Shown here: in pieces, positions 1 to 10,398 of the stretch
Layout: the number at the start of each line of letters is the position of its first letter
Numbering within the stretch: the stretch's first letter is position 1
Source of the DNA: Shewanella aquimarina
Lineage (GTDB): Bacteria > Pseudomonadota > Gammaproteobacteria > Enterobacterales > Shewanellaceae
Direction of reading: 5' to 3'
Assembly (NCBI RefSeq): GCF_023349185.1
Contig: NZ_JAKIKY010000013.1
Span: 84,679 to 148,678, forward strand
DNA length: 64,000 nt
Position numbers and translations under genes: made by a program
The notes under the pieces: generated by a model
Databases searched by the model: none
Told to the model about the DNA's origin: nothing
Seen by the model: the letters and a program-made list of their open reading frames with translations, nothing else

Positions 1-1323
1 GCCTGTGACAGTGATGATTCAGATGAGGTAATCAACATGGCGCCCGCGCCTGTCGCCGAAGCCCATGTTCGTGTCATTCACGCAGGCATCGACGCCCCCA
101 AGGTCAACGTGATGGCCAACGATACCCAGCTCCTGGGTGATGTCGACTACGGCATATCGAGTGGTTTCTTAACCGTCCCTGCTGGCCTGTATGACATAGA
201 TGTCGATGCGCAAATAGCCGACGGTTCTTTACTCGAAGTACTCAGCGCCGACCTAGATCTATCCGCCGACATGGAATATACGGCCGTCGCCCTTGGTAAG
301 GTTAGCGACGATACATTGCAACTTAAGCTCGTGGCCAATGCCAGTGCAGATATCGCCGCAGGTTATGCCCGCGTTCAGGTATTGCACGGTGCATCTGACG
401 TAGGCCTGGTCGATGTGTATGTCACCGCACCCGGCGCTGATATCAGCAATACTGCCCCCACACTCTCGGCTAACTACCTAGATGCCAGCACCCAGCTGGA
501 AGTCCCCGCCAGTGACTATCAGATCCGTATCACAGCATCGGGACAGAAGACTTCCGTCTTCGACTCGGGCACTGTGCCCCTGATGGCCGATACTGACTAT
601 TTCATCACCGCAATTGCCAATGCCTGGAGCGGGGACGCTCCCGTTGCCTTGTTGGTGGCCCTGGCTGACCAGCAGGCACTGCTGCTCGATAAGATGAGTG
701 GCAGCGATGTGCGGATGATTCATGCGGTCGCAGACGCACCTGCGGTCGATCTCTTTCTCGATGGTGCCAATACGCCGGCTGTCGACATGCTGAGTTTTGC
801 CGCGCTAACCGACTATCTTAATGTCGCCGATGGCGCCCATACGGTAACCGTCGCAGCCGATGCGGATAATAGCGTGGTGGTTATCGATGAGGCCGCCCTT
901 AGCCTGGATCAGGGACAGAGTTACAGCGTCTTGGCAACAGGCTCCCTGGCCGACATGGATATCAAGCCTTGGGTGATCATGGAAGACAGTCGCCGCGTCG
1001 CGACGGAGGCTAAGATCAACATTGCCCATGCCAGTTATTCCGCAGGTAATGTGGATATTTATCTCACCCAGGATGCCGATATCTCGTCCGCTACACCCGC
1101 CTTGAGCGATGTTCCCTTCATGGCGGCATCGGGCAGCTTATCGGTGGCCCCAGGAAACTATGTCGTCAGTGTCACCCCTACCGGGAGCAAGACGGTTGTC
1201 ATAGGTCCACTCGATATTAATCTCGCCGCAGGTGGCATCTATGGCGTGGCCGCCGTCGATGCAGTGGGCGGCGGCACTCCACTTGGCGTGATCCTCACGG
1301 ATGATTTTGTCAACGCTATGTAG
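1..1323 (+). CDS. DUF4397 repeat lipoprotein (5' end missing)
   Basis: The open frame runs in from the left edge. The first in-window ATG is at 37, but the codons before it read A-C-D-S-D-D-S-D in the same frame. An Ala-Cys followed by Asp/Ser-rich residues looks like the end of a lipobox and the start of a mature lipoprotein, so the true start is probably upstream of the window. The protein holds about four ~100-residue beta-rich units, each opening with a V(R/Q)(V/M/I)(I/L)HA-type strand, as in DUF4397 proteins (two domain pairs). Role unknown; probably anchored in the outer membrane. It ends just before a strong terminator. Confidence 0.75.
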   Translation, partial: ACDSDDSDEVINMAPAPVAEAHVRVIHAGIDAPKVNVMANDTQLLGDVDYGISSGFLTVPAGLYDIDVDAQIADGSLLEVLSADLDLSADMEYTAVALGKVSDDTLQLKLVANASADIAAGYARVQVLHGASDVGLVDVYVTAPGADISNTAPTLSANYLDASTQLEVPASDYQIRITASGQKTSVFDSGTVPLMADTDYFITAIANAWSGDAPVALLVALADQQALLLDKMSGSDVRMIHAVADAPAVDLFLDGANTPAVDMLSFAALTDYLNVADGAHTVTVAADADNSVVVIDEAALSLDQGQSYSVLATGSLADMDIKPWVIMEDSRRVATEAKINIAHASYSAGNVDIYLTQDADISSATPALSDVPFMAASGSLSVAPGNYVVSVTPTGSKTVVIGPLDINLAAGGIYGVAAVDAVGGGTPLGVILTDDFVNAM

Positions 1324-1375
1324 TTTAGCGATTTGCTCTCGCGACTAAGACCAATACTATTACCAAGACCAAGCC

Positions 1376-1400
1376 AAGCGCCCTTTTTAGGGCGCTTTTT
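1376..1400 (+). terminator. Rho-independent terminator of DUF4397 gene
   Basis: A GC-rich stem AGCGCCC / GGGCGCT closes a short T/A loop and is followed by a T run. It lies about 50 bases after the DUF4397 stop codon. Confidence 0.85.
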
Positions 1401-1529
1401 ACGGCTTATCCGCACCAACTAGATCGCCTCCACCGCTGATGTCGCATCCAAGCAGACAAATTAGGGATTCATCTTCCTTTTCTGGTATTCTATGACGTTA
1501 TTAAACATGACTCCTATGCATAAAGAATA

Positions 1530-3953
1530 ATGTCCAAACAAGACTCTCTTTGGTTTAAATCCTTACGTTGGATCCAGAAGAAACTCGTGCACACCATAGT
1601 AGTGCCTCAGGATCCCTTTGCCGATCTCAACCTGGATTCAGACAGACCCCTGGTCTATGTGATGAAGACAGAATCGATCAGTGACATCGCCGCCCTAAGC
1701 GAGGTGACTGAGCGACTCGGCCTGCCCAGCCCCTATCAGAGCCTGGATGTCGAGGGCGAGTCTGCCCCGCGAGTGGTCTGCGTCGAAGGCGCCAAGCCCT
1801 TGTTTGGCCAGCGCGAAGGCAACGAGTTTTACCTCGACAGCTTCTCGCGCCTGCTGAGCGCCCACAAGAAACATCCTGAGCTGGATATTCAGCTGGTGCC
1901 GGTCAGCCTCTACTGGGGGCGCACCCCTGGCAAGGAAGATGACACCATGAAGGCCGCGGTGCTGGAGCGAGAGAACCCCACCTGGCTGCGTAAATGCCTG
2001 ATGATCCTCTTCCTCGGCCGTCACAACTTTGTGCAGTTTTCCAATGCCATGTCGCTGCGCTACATGGCCGACGAGCATGGTACCGACAAGCGCATCGCCC
2101 AAAAGCTGGCGCGCGTGGCCAGGGTACACTTCAGCCGTCAACGTAAGGTGATGACTGGCCCCGTACTGCCTAACCGCCAGAACCTGTTCCACGCCCTGCT
2201 AAAATCCGAATCGATGAAGAAGGCGATTCTGGAAGAGGCCCAAAGCAAGAAGATCTCCGAGGCCAAGGCCCGCGAGACCGCCATGGAATATCTCGATGAG
2301 ATCGCCGCCGACTACTCGGACAGCCTGGTACGTATCGCCGAGCGTTTCCTCACCTGGCTGTGGAACAAGCTCTACAAGGGGATCAACATCAAGGGCGCCG
2401 AGCAGATCCGTCAGCTGCACCACGACGGCCACGAGATCGTCTACGTGCCTTGTCATCGTAGCCACATGGACTACCTGCTGCTCTCTTATATCCTCTACTA
2501 TCAGGGCATGGTACCGCCGCATATTGCCGCCGGTATCAACCTCAACTTCTGGCCCGCCGGCCCCATGTTCCGCCGCGGTGGTGCCTTCTTTATTCGTCGC
2601 AGCTTCCGCGGCAACAAGCTCTATACCGCGGTATTCCGTGAGTACCTGGATCAGCTCTTTGCCAAGGGCTATTCGGTCGAGTACTTCACCGAGGGCGGCC
2701 GCTCCCGCACGGGTCGCCTGCTGGCACCTAAGACAGGGATGATCGCCATGACGCTGAACAGCGTGCTGCGTGGCGTCGAGCGCCCGGTCACCCTGGTGCC
2801 CGTCTACCTGGGATACGACCATGTGATGGAGGTGGCCACCTACCACAAGGAGCTGAGCGGTAAGAAGAAACAGAAAGAGTCTGTCTGGCAGGTGTTTGGT
2901 GCCATTCGCAAGCTGGGCAACTTCGGCCAGGGCTATGTTAACTTCGGCGAGCCGATCACCCTGCATACCTACCTCAACGAGCAGGTACCCGAATGGCGCG
3001 AGGAGCTAGCCCAGGATCCCGAGCAGAAGCCAAGCTGGCTGACCCCAGTGGTTAACACTTTGGCCAATCGCGTCATGACCCGCATCAACGATGCCGCCGC
3101 CGTCAGCTCGATCACCCTGACCAGCCTAGTGCTGCTTGCCTCTGAGCAGAATGCTCTGCAACGCAGTCAGCTGGAGAAGCAGCTGGATCTCTACCTGTCG
3201 CTGCTCAAGAGCGTGCCCTACACAGGCTTCACCTCTGTGGTCGAAGGCGACGGCGCCAAGCTGATCACCCAGGGACTGGAGCTGAAGAAGCTCAAGCTGG
3301 ACAGCGACCCGCTGGGTGACATCATCTCCATCGATGAAGACCTGGCGGTTGCCATGACCTACTATCGCAACAACATCATCCACCTGTTGGTGATCCCATC
3401 CTTGATCGCCAGCTGCCTGACGCAGCAGGACCACTGCACCAGAGAAGAGATCATCGCCACGGTGAAAGATTTCTACCCGCTGCTACAGGCCGAGCTATTT
3501 ATGGGGATCGATAACCTCGAGACCTATGTGAACCAGCTTCTGGATCAGCTACTGGCGGAAGATCTTATCGGCGAAGACAAGCATTTCAGCGTCAAGCCTG
3601 AGGGCCTTAATCAGCTGTTGCTGCTGGCCGGCACCATCAGCGAGACCATGCAGCGCTACGCCATCATCTTCAACCTGCTGGCGGCTTCGCCTAAGATTGA
3701 GCGTTCGGAACTGGAGAGCGACAGCCATCAGCTGGCTCAGCGTCTCGGGGCACTGCACGGCATCACGGCACCAGAGTTCTACGACAAGAAGCTCTACGGC
3801 ACCCTGAGCGTCAAGCTCAAGGAGCTGGGCTACCTGGCCGATGACAGCCACGGCGAGGATGTTCAGCGTATCCGCAGCCGGGCCAACAGCCTGTTGCGTA
3901 CATCGGTCAGACAAACCATAGTCGACAGCGTCGCCGCGGAGCATCAAGCCTAA
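1530..3953 (+). CDS. plsB: Glycerol-3-phosphate 1-O-acyltransferase PlsB
   Basis: Membrane-associated enzyme that acylates sn-glycerol 3-phosphate at position 1, the first step of phospholipid synthesis. At 807 residues it has the length of gammaproteobacterial PlsB. The four acyltransferase blocks are visible: HRSHMD with catalytic H309 and D314; [21 protein letters not shown]; and [10 protein letters not shown]. The long N- and C-terminal extensions are typical of PlsB and absent from PlsC. The stop codon overlaps the start of the next gene (TAATG), so the two are probably co-transcribed. Confidence 0.97.
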   Translation: MSKQDSLWFKSLRWIQKKLVHTIVVPQDPFADLNLDSDRPLVYVMKTESISDIAALSEVTERLGLPSPYQSLDVEGESAPRVVCVEGAKPLFGQREGNEFYLDSFSRLLSAHKKHPELDIQLVPVSLYWGRTPGKEDDTMKAAVLERENPTWLRKCLMILFLGRHNFVQFSNAMSLRYMADEHGTDKRIAQKLARVARVHFSRQRKVMTGPVLPNRQNLFHALLKSESMKKAILEEAQSKKISEAKARETAMEYLDEIAADYSDSLVRIAERFLTWLWNKLYKGINIKGAEQIRQLHHDGHEIVYVPCHRSHMDYLLLSYILYYQGMVPPHIAAGINLNFWPAGPMFRRGGAFFIRRSFRGNKLYTAVFREYLDQLFAKGYSVEYFTEGGRSRTGRLLAPKTGMIAMTLNSVLRGVERPVTLVPVYLGYDHVMEVATYHKELSGKKKQKESVWQVFGAIRKLGNFGQGYVNFGEPITLHTYLNEQVPEWREELAQDPEQKPSWLTPVVNTLANRVMTRINDAAAVSSITLTSLVLLASEQNALQRSQLEKQLDLYLSLLKSVPYTGFTSVVEGDGAKLITQGLELKKLKLDSDPLGDIISIDEDLAVAMTYYRNNIIHLLVIPSLIASCLTQQDHCTREEIIATVKDFYPLLQAELFMGIDNLETYVNQLLDQLLAEDLIGEDKHFSVKPEGLNQLLLLAGTISETMQRYAIIFNLLAASPKIERSELESDSHQLAQRLGALHGITAPEFYDKKLYGTLSVKLKELGYLADDSHGEDVQRIRSRANSLLRTSVRQTIVDSVAAEHQA

Positions 3954-5209
3954 TGGCCAATCATATGAACGCGGCCAAGCATAAGGTCTCGGATAAGTCG
4001 CTGCTGGGCGGCGCCATGATCATCGCCGGTACGGCCGTAGGCGCGGGCATGTTCTCGCTGCCTGTGGTCGGCGCCGGAATGTGGTTTAGCTATTCACTGC
4101 TCATGATGCTGGGCGTCTGGTTCTGCATGCTGGTCTCAGGCCTGCTGCTACTGGAAACTAACCTGCACTACGAGCCCGGCGCCAGCTTCGATACCCTCAC
4201 CCGGGATACCCTGGGTAACTTCTGGCGTATCGTCAACGGCCTATCAATCGCCTTCGTGCTCTATATTCTGGCCTATGCCTATATCAGTGGCGGCGGCTCT
4301 ATCGTCAACCACAGCCTGAGCAGCCTAGGTGTCGAGCTGCCCCAGAGTCTCGCAGGTCTGGTATTTGCGGTGGGTCTGGCGATCATCGTCTTCATCAGCA
4401 CCAAGGCGGTGGATCGCATCACCACCATAATGCTGGGGGGAATGATCATCACCTTCTTCCTCGCCATTGGGAATCTGCTTATCGAGGTGGAGCCCGCCAA
4501 GCTGTTTGTGCCCGACGGTGAAGCCAGCTATCTGCCCTATATGCTGGCCGCCATCCCTTTCGGTCTGGTGAGTTTCGGCTATCACGGCAACGTCCCCAGC
4601 CTGGTGAAATACTATGGCAAGGACCCAGGCACTATCGTCAAGGCGATCACCCTGGGCACCCTCATCGCCTTCGTGATCTATCTGTGCTGGCTGGTCGCGA
4701 CCATGGGCAACATCAGCCGCAGCGGCTTCGTCGAGGTGATTGCTCAGGGCGGTAACATGGGCGTGTTGGTGGCGGCGCTGTCGGATGTGATGGCCAGCGA
4801 CTGGTTAACGACTATGCTGACCCTGTTTGCCAACCTGGCGGTAGCCTCCTCCTTTCTGGGAGTGACTCTTGGGCTGTTCGACTATCTCGCCGACCTATTT
4901 GGCTTCGATGAGTCCCGCAGCGGCCGCCTCAAGACGGCGGCGGTAACCTTTTTGCCGCCGACGCTATTAGGCCTGCTGTTCCCTAATGGTTTTTTGATCG
5001 CCATCGGCTTTGCCGCGCTTGCCGCCACGATTTGGGCCGCCATAGTGCCGGCCCTGATGGCCTATCGCGCTAGGCAGATGTTCCCTGACAGCCAGAGTTT
5101 CAGGGTGCCAGGCGGGACTGTGGTTATCGCCATAGTGATCTTCTACGGCCTGCTCACTGCGGCCTGCCACCTGTTGGCCATGGCCGAGCTGCTGCCGGTA
5201 TACGGTTAG
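3953..5209 (+). CDS. Aromatic amino acid permease (TyrP/Mtr type)
   Basis: Inner membrane protein of 418 residues with about eleven hydrophobic segments. The N-terminal GGAMIIAGTAVGAGMFSLP is the signature of the HAAAP family (TyrP, Mtr, TnaB), which takes up tyrosine or tryptophan by proton symport. Substrate cannot be fixed from sequence alone. The start overlaps the plsB stop by one base; a second ATG four codons in is also possible. A bidirectional terminator follows. Confidence 0.85.
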   Translation: MANHMNAAKHKVSDKSLLGGAMIIAGTAVGAGMFSLPVVGAGMWFSYSLLMMLGVWFCMLVSGLLLLETNLHYEPGASFDTLTRDTLGNFWRIVNGLSIAFVLYILAYAYISGGGSIVNHSLSSLGVELPQSLAGLVFAVGLAIIVFISTKAVDRITTIMLGGMIITFFLAIGNLLIEVEPAKLFVPDGEASYLPYMLAAIPFGLVSFGYHGNVPSLVKYYGKDPGTIVKAITLGTLIAFVIYLCWLVATMGNISRSGFVEVIAQGGNMGVLVAALSDVMASDWLTTMLTLFANLAVASSFLGVTLGLFDYLADLFGFDESRSGRLKTAAVTFLPPTLLGLLFPNGFLIAIGFAALAATIWAAIVPALMAYRARQMFPDSQSFRVPGGTVVIAIVIFYGLLTAACHLLAMAELLPVYG

Positions 5210-5231
5210 CCCAGATGCCCTGTACAAGTCC

Positions 5232-5262
5232 CAAAAAAGGCGCTCATTTAGCGCCTTTTTTA
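5232..5262. terminator. Bidirectional terminator between permease and globin genes
   Basis: AAAAAAGGCGCT and AGCGCCTTTTTT form a symmetric stem with A and T runs on either side, placed between converging genes. Confidence 0.85.
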
Positions 5263-5294
5263 TTGATATATACCTTTACGCTAACCGTGCTAAT

Positions 5295-5708
5295 TTATCG
5301 CTCCAGAGCCGGCTTCATGGTATCTGCCACAAGATGGATCACCGCCACCCAGGCCTCACGTACCTCCCGGGTGTAGGCCTCGCCCAGTCCCGTCTTCAAC
5401 GTGTAGAGCAGGGCATTGCCCACGGGGGTAAAGTGAGACTGTCTGACGCCATAGGCTTGGTGCCTTCGCGCCAGCTCATGTAGCTGAGGCACCAAGGCAT
5501 CGAGATCTTTAAGCCCCTCCACCGCCGCCTTCAACATGGCCATCAGCTTACGCCCCTGAGACCGAATGTCCTGCTTAAACAGGGGCCGCAAACTTGGGTC
5601 TATCTGAAACAGGGCGTCGTAGAAAATCGCCGCTGCCTGCTCGCTGAGCGGCTCAACCTGTTTAAATGAGGTTTGTACAAGATCTATCTGGGTGGACGTC
5701 AGGCTCAT
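5295..5708 (-). CDS. Single-domain bacterial haemoglobin
   Basis: A 137-residue globin without a reductase domain, close in layout to Vitreoscilla haemoglobin. The likely proximal haem ligand is H83 in RRHQAYGV, and the E-helix distal position holds a Gln near residue 51 before GRKLM. Expected roles are O2 or NO binding in the cytoplasm. The start is well placed behind GGGAG. The promoter region is unusual: eleven 17-bp tandem repeats begin about ten bases upstream of the start codon. Confidence 0.9.
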   Translation of the reverse strand: MSLTSTQIDLVQTSFKQVEPLSEQAAAIFYDALFQIDPSLRPLFKQDIRSQGRKLMAMLKAAVEGLKDLDALVPQLHELARRHQAYGVRQSHFTPVGNALLYTLKTGLGEAYTREVREAWVAVIHLVADTMKPALER

Positions 5709-5717
5709 CGAAGCTCC

Positions 5718-5904
5718 CTCTTCTTAATCACTATCTCTTCTTAATCACTATCTCTTCTAAATAGCTATCTCTTCTCAATAACTATCTCTTCTCAATAACT
5801 AACTCTTCTCAATAACTAACTCTTCTCAATAACTAACTCTTCTCAATAACTAACTCTTCTCAATAACTAACTCTTCTCAATAACTAACTCTTCTCAATAA
5901 CTCT
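5718..5904. repeat. Eleven-unit 17-bp tandem repeat upstream of globin
   Basis: Eleven head-to-tail 17-base units of the form CTCTTCTCAATAACTAA occupy 187 bases. Units 5 to 10 are identical; units 1 to 4 and 11 are variants. Read along the globin strand, each unit carries a purine-rich GAGAAGAG, and the edge of the array supplies sequence next to the globin ribosome binding site. The remaining bases to 6092 hold only the leader of the next gene. Identical copies imply recent expansion and possible length variation. Confidence 0.95.
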
Positions 5905-6092
5905 CCCCACAGCATAGACATAAATGGCAAAACAGGCTTAACTAAATTGATATCAAGACATATTTTTCATTAGGGAAGCTTGCGAAGAACTAGGGCCATT
6001 CGCTGCAAACTGTGCCTTGCATCTATCCACTTTAAGCACACGCAGTGCAAGCACGGGACTTATTCGCACCTTCCTTAGCAAAGGACTCAAAG

Positions 6093-6872
6093 ATGAAGAT
6101 TACTAGCTATCAACATGGCGACCCCTGCTGGATCGAACTGGCCAGTCACGAGGCAGCCTCGGGTAAACATTTCTACAGCGCGCTGTTTGACTGGCAGCTC
6201 AAGGATATGCCGATCCCCGACGGCGTCTATACCATGTTTGCCATCGAGGATGATGACATAGGGGCCATGTACCAGCTGCCGCAAAATATGATCGAAGACA
6301 AGGTGCCGACCCATTGGAGCATCTATTTCGCCGTCGACGATCTCGACGCCAGCCTAGAGGCCGTTAAGGCAAACGGTGGCCAGGTGATCCTCGGGCCCCA
6401 CAGCGTAGGCGATGCGGGCAAGATGGCCCAATGCAGGGATCCCGAAGGCGCCAGCTTTTCTCTCTGGCAGGCGGGTGCGCATATTGGATCCATGCGTATG
6501 GGCGAGCCTAATACCCTCTGCTGGGCCGAACTCTGCTGTCGCGATGTCAATATGGCACAGGCCTTCTACACCCAGGTGATGGGCTGGCAGGTGCGCGAGT
6601 CTCAGATGGAAAACTTCACCTATTATGAGTGGTTACAGGGCGATCGCGCCGTCGGCGGCATGATGGCCATGACTGAGGAGTGGGGCGATACACCGCCACA
6701 CTGGATGCCCTATATCATGGTAGACAACTGCGATGCCACGGTCGCTAAGGCCACGGAGATAGGCGGCCAGGTATGCGTGCCGCCGACGGATATTCCCGAG
6801 GTGGGACGCTTCTCTGTGATTAACGATCCCCAAGGTGGCACACTGTCAGTCATAAGACTCACCATGACTTAA
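6093..6872 (+). CDS. Two-domain VOC (glyoxalase/bleomycin-resistance fold) protein
   Basis: 259 residues in two similar halves, each a VOC-type module. The first begins GDPCWIELAS and ends DPEGASFSLWQ; the second begins PNTLCWAELCCRD and ends DPQGGTLSVI. This layout matches glyoxalase/dioxygenase-superfamily proteins of unknown substrate, such as the Streptomyces CFP32-like group. An upstream in-frame ATG at 6045 exists, but the ATG at 6093 has AAGGA at good spacing and gives a clean domain start, so it is preferred. Confidence 0.8.
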   Translation: MKITSYQHGDPCWIELASHEAASGKHFYSALFDWQLKDMPIPDGVYTMFAIEDDDIGAMYQLPQNMIEDKVPTHWSIYFAVDDLDASLEAVKANGGQVILGPHSVGDAGKMAQCRDPEGASFSLWQAGAHIGSMRMGEPNTLCWAELCCRDVNMAQAFYTQVMGWQVRESQMENFTYYEWLQGDRAVGGMMAMTEEWGDTPPHWMPYIMVDNCDATVAKATEIGGQVCVPPTDIPEVGRFSVINDPQGGTLSVIRLTMT

Positions 6873-7007
6873 ATACCTAGTAGAAAAGCGCTAATCTTGA
6901 GTCTGGATGGGGATCAGGCATTGTTTTAACTCTTTGTTTTGGTTAGGTTCTAAACATTGCGAATGTATTTTGGCAATGTTGTTAACCACTAATCAGGGAT
7001 GTAAACC

Positions 7008-7184
7008 ATGCTTAAAAAATGGATGCCTATCATGGCGACGACACTCGTTATCGGCCTTAGCGGTTGTGCGTCAACCCAAGAATCTGAGACAGAAACTACC
7101 GCCGATAACGGCAGTAACAAGGCTAGCCAGCAATGCAAACGAGTTCGCTCGACAGGCTCTAATATCGGCCGCTGTCAGAAATAA
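7008..7184 (+). CDS. Small 58-residue lipoprotein
   Basis: Short gene with CAGGGA upstream. The N-terminus MLKKWMPIMATTLVIG is a signal segment followed by lipobox LSGC, so the Cys near residue 20 should be lipidated. The mature part is only about 39 residues and ends CKRVRSTGSNIGRCQK, a basic tail flanked by two cysteines that resembles the TGS(N/R)-x-x-R-x-C tail of other small exported proteins in marine gammaproteobacteria. Function unknown. A terminator follows directly. Confidence 0.7.
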   Translation: MLKKWMPIMATTLVIGLSGCASTQESETETTADNGSNKASQQCKRVRSTGSNIGRCQK

Positions 7185-7197
7185 CCGTATTCAGATA

Positions 7198-7230
7198 GAA
7201 AAAAAGCACTGCCTTAGCAGTGCTTTTTTG
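7198..7230. terminator. Bidirectional terminator after small lipoprotein / cusA
   Basis: AAAAAGCACTGC and GCAGTGCTTTTT form a perfect stem around CTTA. It lies between the converging lipoprotein gene and the Cus operon and can serve both. Confidence 0.85.
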
Positions 7231-7246
7231 TATCCGCTAAAAACAC

Positions 7247-10200
7247 CTAGCCTTCGGCCGAATGCTTCAGGCGACGACCATAGATGAGCAGATAGAGGGC
7301 CGGCAGCACAAACAGCGACAGCAGCGGCGCGGTGATCATGCCGCCCACCATAGGCGCGGCGATCTTCTGCATCACATCGTTACCCGAACCTGCCCCCCAC
7401 ATGATGGGCAATAGGCCGAAGAAGATGGTTGCTACCGTCATCGCCTTGGGACGAATGCGCATCACGGCGCCCTCAATAAGGGCCTCCTTGAGATCCGCCA
7501 CAAACTCGTAGCCGCCTGTCTCTTGCCTATGCTTGATGGCATTGTTGAGATAGACCAGCATCACCACCCCAAATTCGGCTGCTACCCCGGCGAGGGCGAT
7601 CATCCCTACCGCCACGGCCACCGACATGTTGAAGTCCAGCGCAAACAGCAACCAGGTGCTACCCACCAGGGCAAACGGCAGGCTCAGCATGATGATAGAG
7701 GCCTGCAGTGGCGAGCCAAAGGTCATCATCAAGAGGATGAAGATCACCCCGAGGGCCATAGGGATCACCTTCTTCAGCTTGGCATCGACCCGCTGCATGT
7801 ACTCATACTGGCCGGCGAAGCTATAGCTGTATCTCGGTGGCACCCTGAGCTCTTGATCCAGCGCCAATTTGGCCTCCTTGATGTACTCACCTATTGAGGT
7901 GTCTTGAATATCCACAAACACCCAGGAGATCAGGCGACCGTTCTCACTCTTGAGCATAGGCGCCCCGTCGGTGATCTCGATATCGGCCAGGTTACGCAGC
8001 GGCAGATAGTGGCCCGACTTAGTGATCACCGGCAGCTCCCTGAGCTTCTCTATGTTGTCCCTCAGCGCCCGCGGATAACGCAGATTGATCGGGTAACGCT
8101 CGGCGCCCTGAACCGACTCGCCTATGTCCATGCCGCCGATGGCGTAACGCACCACATCCTGAATATCCGTCAGTGTCATGCCATAGCGCGAGGCCACATC
8201 CAGCTTAGGCGTGATGTCCACATAACGACCCCCGCCCACACGTTCGGCGTAGGCCGACTTGGTATTGGGAAGCTGACTGAGGATCGCCTCGATGTCGGCC
8301 CCCACCTTCTGCAGCTCATTGACATCGGCGCCGGTGATCTTGATCCCCACAGGGGTCTTGATGCCGGTCGAGAGCATGTCGATACGTGTCTTGATCGGCT
8401 GCACCCAGGCGTTGGTGAGACCAGGCACCTTAACTGTCTTCTGTAGCTGGTCGATCACATCCTGCAGCTCGACGCCCTCACGCCACTCCTCCCTGGGCTT
8501 AAGCATTATGGTGGTTTCCAGCATGGTGAGCGGCGCGGGGTCGGTCGCCGTCTCTGCGCGTCCCACCTTACCAAACACCCGCTTCACCTCGGGCACCGTC
8601 TTGATCAACCTATCGGTCTGTTGCAGCACCTCGGCCGCCTTACTGGCACTGATGCCTGGCAGCGCCGTCGGCATATAGAGAAGATCCCCCTCCTCCAGCT
8701 CAGGCATGAACTCGCTGCCCATGTTAGTCACCGGATACCAGGCGCTGCCCAGTGCGACAACCGCCAGCAGCAGGGTGATCTTGGGGAAACGTAGCACCAG
8801 CTTGAGCGACGGCTTGTAGAGGGCGATCAACACCCGGCTGATGGGGTTGCTGGTCTCCTTGGGGATCTTGCCGCGAATGAAGTAGCCCATCAGGATGGGC
8901 ACTAAGGTGATCGACAGAATCGCCGCCGCGGCCATGGCAAAGGTCTTGGTGTAGGCCAGCGGGCTAAACAGGCGTCCCTCCTGGGCCTCGAGGGCAAACA
9001 CAGGCACGAAGCTGAGGGTAATGATCAACAGCGAGAAAAACAGCGCCGGGCCCACCTCGATGGAGGCCTTGGCGACTATATGCCAATGCTCCTTGTTATC
9101 CGGGTCGCGGCGATACTCATCCTTGAAGTGCTCCAGGTGCTTGTGCATGTTCTCGATCATCACGATGGCACCATCCACCACGGCGCCGATGGCGATGGCG
9201 ATACCGCCGAGACTCATGATGTTGGCGTTAACCCCCATCTTATTCATCACGATAAAGGCGATCAGAATCGACAGCGGCAGGGTGATCACGGCAACTAGGG
9301 TCGAGCGAGCGTGCAGTAGGAACAGCAGACACACCAGGCCCACCACCAGCATCTCTTCGATCACCTTGTGGAACAGATTTTCTACCGACTTGTTGATCAG
9401 CTCAGATCTGTCGTAGGTGGGGATGATCTCCACCCCTTGAGGCAGACCCGCCTTGAGCTGTTCAAGCTTGGCCTTGACCGCGTCTATGGTCGCCAGGGCG
9501 TTTTCGCCGTAGCGCATCACTATGATGCCGCCTACCACCTCGCCTTCACCGTCGAGCTCGGCAATGCCGCGTCGAGAGGCTGGGCCCTTACGCACTGTCG
9601 CCACATCCTTGAGTAGCAGCGCCGTGCCTGATGGGCTGGTGACCCCCAGAGGGATCTCCCTGAAATCATCCAGGGTCTGACGATACCCCTTGGCGCGCAC
9701 CATATACTCGGCCTCGGCCATCTCGATCACTGAGCCGCCCGCCTCGGTATTGGACTTGTTAATGGCATTCTTCACCGCGGCAATGTCCAGCTTGTAGATG
9801 GCCAGCTTGTCGGGTTCGATCACTATCTGGTAGGTCTGCTCCATGCCGCCGACGGTCGCCACCTCGGAGACACCGGCCACACTCTGCAGCTCGAGCTTGA
9901 GATACCAGTCCTGCAGGCTCTTGAGCTGGGAGAGATCCAGGTTACCCGAGCGATCCACCAGGGCATACTCATAGATCCAGCCCACACCCGAGGCATCGGG
10001 CCCCAGTGAGGGTTGAAGTCCTTGGGGCAGTCGGCTGCTGACCTGACTCAGGTATTCCAACACCCGTGAGCGTGCCCAGTAGATATCTGTGCCATCTTCG
10101 AAGATCACATAGACGTATGAATCGCCGAAGAAGGAGTAGCCCCGCACCGTCTTGGCACCGGGCACCGCCAGCATGGCGGTAGAAAGCGGGTAGGTCACCT

Positions 10201-10390
10201 GCTCTTCCACCAACTTGGGCGCCTGGCCTGGGTAAGGCGTCTTGATGATCACCTGCACGTCCGACAGATCCGGCAGCGCATCCAGGGGGGTCTTTCTCAG
10301 CTCCTGCACGCCCCAGACGGTGATCATCAAGGCGATGATCAGCACCATCAAACGCTGGGCGATGGAGGCCTCGATAATTTTCTTTAACAT
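7247..10390 (-). CDS. cusA: CusA-type heavy-metal RND efflux pump
   Basis: 1047-residue inner membrane RND transporter of the heavy-metal (HME) group, which pumps Cu(I)/Ag(I) through a CusB-type adaptor to an outer membrane channel. Signatures include LPDLSDVQVIIKTPYPGQ near the N-terminus, GAVVDGAIVMIENMHKHLE in the transmembrane core, and RIDMLSTGIKTPVGIKI, the region holding a metal-binding methionine in E. coli CusA. It is the last gene of the minus-strand operon, eight bases after cusB. No cusC outer membrane channel gene is present in the window. Confidence 0.93.
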   Translation of the reverse strand: MLKKIIEASIAQRLMVLIIALMITVWGVQELRKTPLDALPDLSDVQVIIKTPYPGQAPKLVEEQVTYPLSTAMLAVPGAKTVRGYSFFGDSYVYVIFEDGTDIYWARSRVLEYLSQVSSRLPQGLQPSLGPDASGVGWIYEYALVDRSGNLDLSQLKSLQDWYLKLELQSVAGVSEVATVGGMEQTYQIVIEPDKLAIYKLDIAAVKNAINKSNTEAGGSVIEMAEAEYMVRAKGYRQTLDDFREIPLGVTSPSGTALLLKDVATVRKGPASRRGIAELDGEGEVVGGIIVMRYGENALATIDAVKAKLEQLKAGLPQGVEIIPTYDRSELINKSVENLFHKVIEEMLVVGLVCLLFLLHARSTLVAVITLPLSILIAFIVMNKMGVNANIMSLGGIAIAIGAVVDGAIVMIENMHKHLEHFKDEYRRDPDNKEHWHIVAKASIEVGPALFFSLLIITLSFVPVFALEAQEGRLFSPLAYTKTFAMAAAAILSITLVPILMGYFIRGKIPKETSNPISRVLIALYKPSLKLVLRFPKITLLLAVVALGSAWYPVTNMGSEFMPELEEGDLLYMPTALPGISASKAAEVLQQTDRLIKTVPEVKRVFGKVGRAETATDPAPLTMLETTIMLKPREEWREGVELQDVIDQLQKTVKVPGLTNAWVQPIKTRIDMLSTGIKTPVGIKITGADVNELQKVGADIEAILSQLPNTKSAYAERVGGGRYVDITPKLDVASRYGMTLTDIQDVVRYAIGGMDIGESVQGAERYPINLRYPRALRDNIEKLRELPVITKSGHYLPLRNLADIEITDGAPMLKSENGRLISWVFVDIQDTSIGEYIKEAKLALDQELRVPPRYSYSFAGQYEYMQRVDAKLKKVIPMALGVIFILLMMTFGSPLQASIIMLSLPFALVGSTWLLFALDFNMSVAVAVGMIALAGVAAEFGVVMLVYLNNAIKHRQETGGYEFVADLKEALIEGAVMRIRPKAMTVATIFFGLLPIMWGAGSGNDVMQKIAAPMVGGMITAPLLSLFVLPALYLLIYGRRLKHSAEG

Positions 10391-10398
10391 AGCGCCCC

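Noticed and set aside
5718..5904. Possible CRISPR array
   Set aside because: The 17-base units are directly adjacent with no unique spacers; it is a simple tandem repeat.
6907..7287. 126-codon frame covering the small lipoprotein
   Set aside because: It is in a different frame from the 58-residue lipoprotein at 7008-7184, which has a signal peptide, lipobox and Shine-Dalgarno, and it runs through the terminator.
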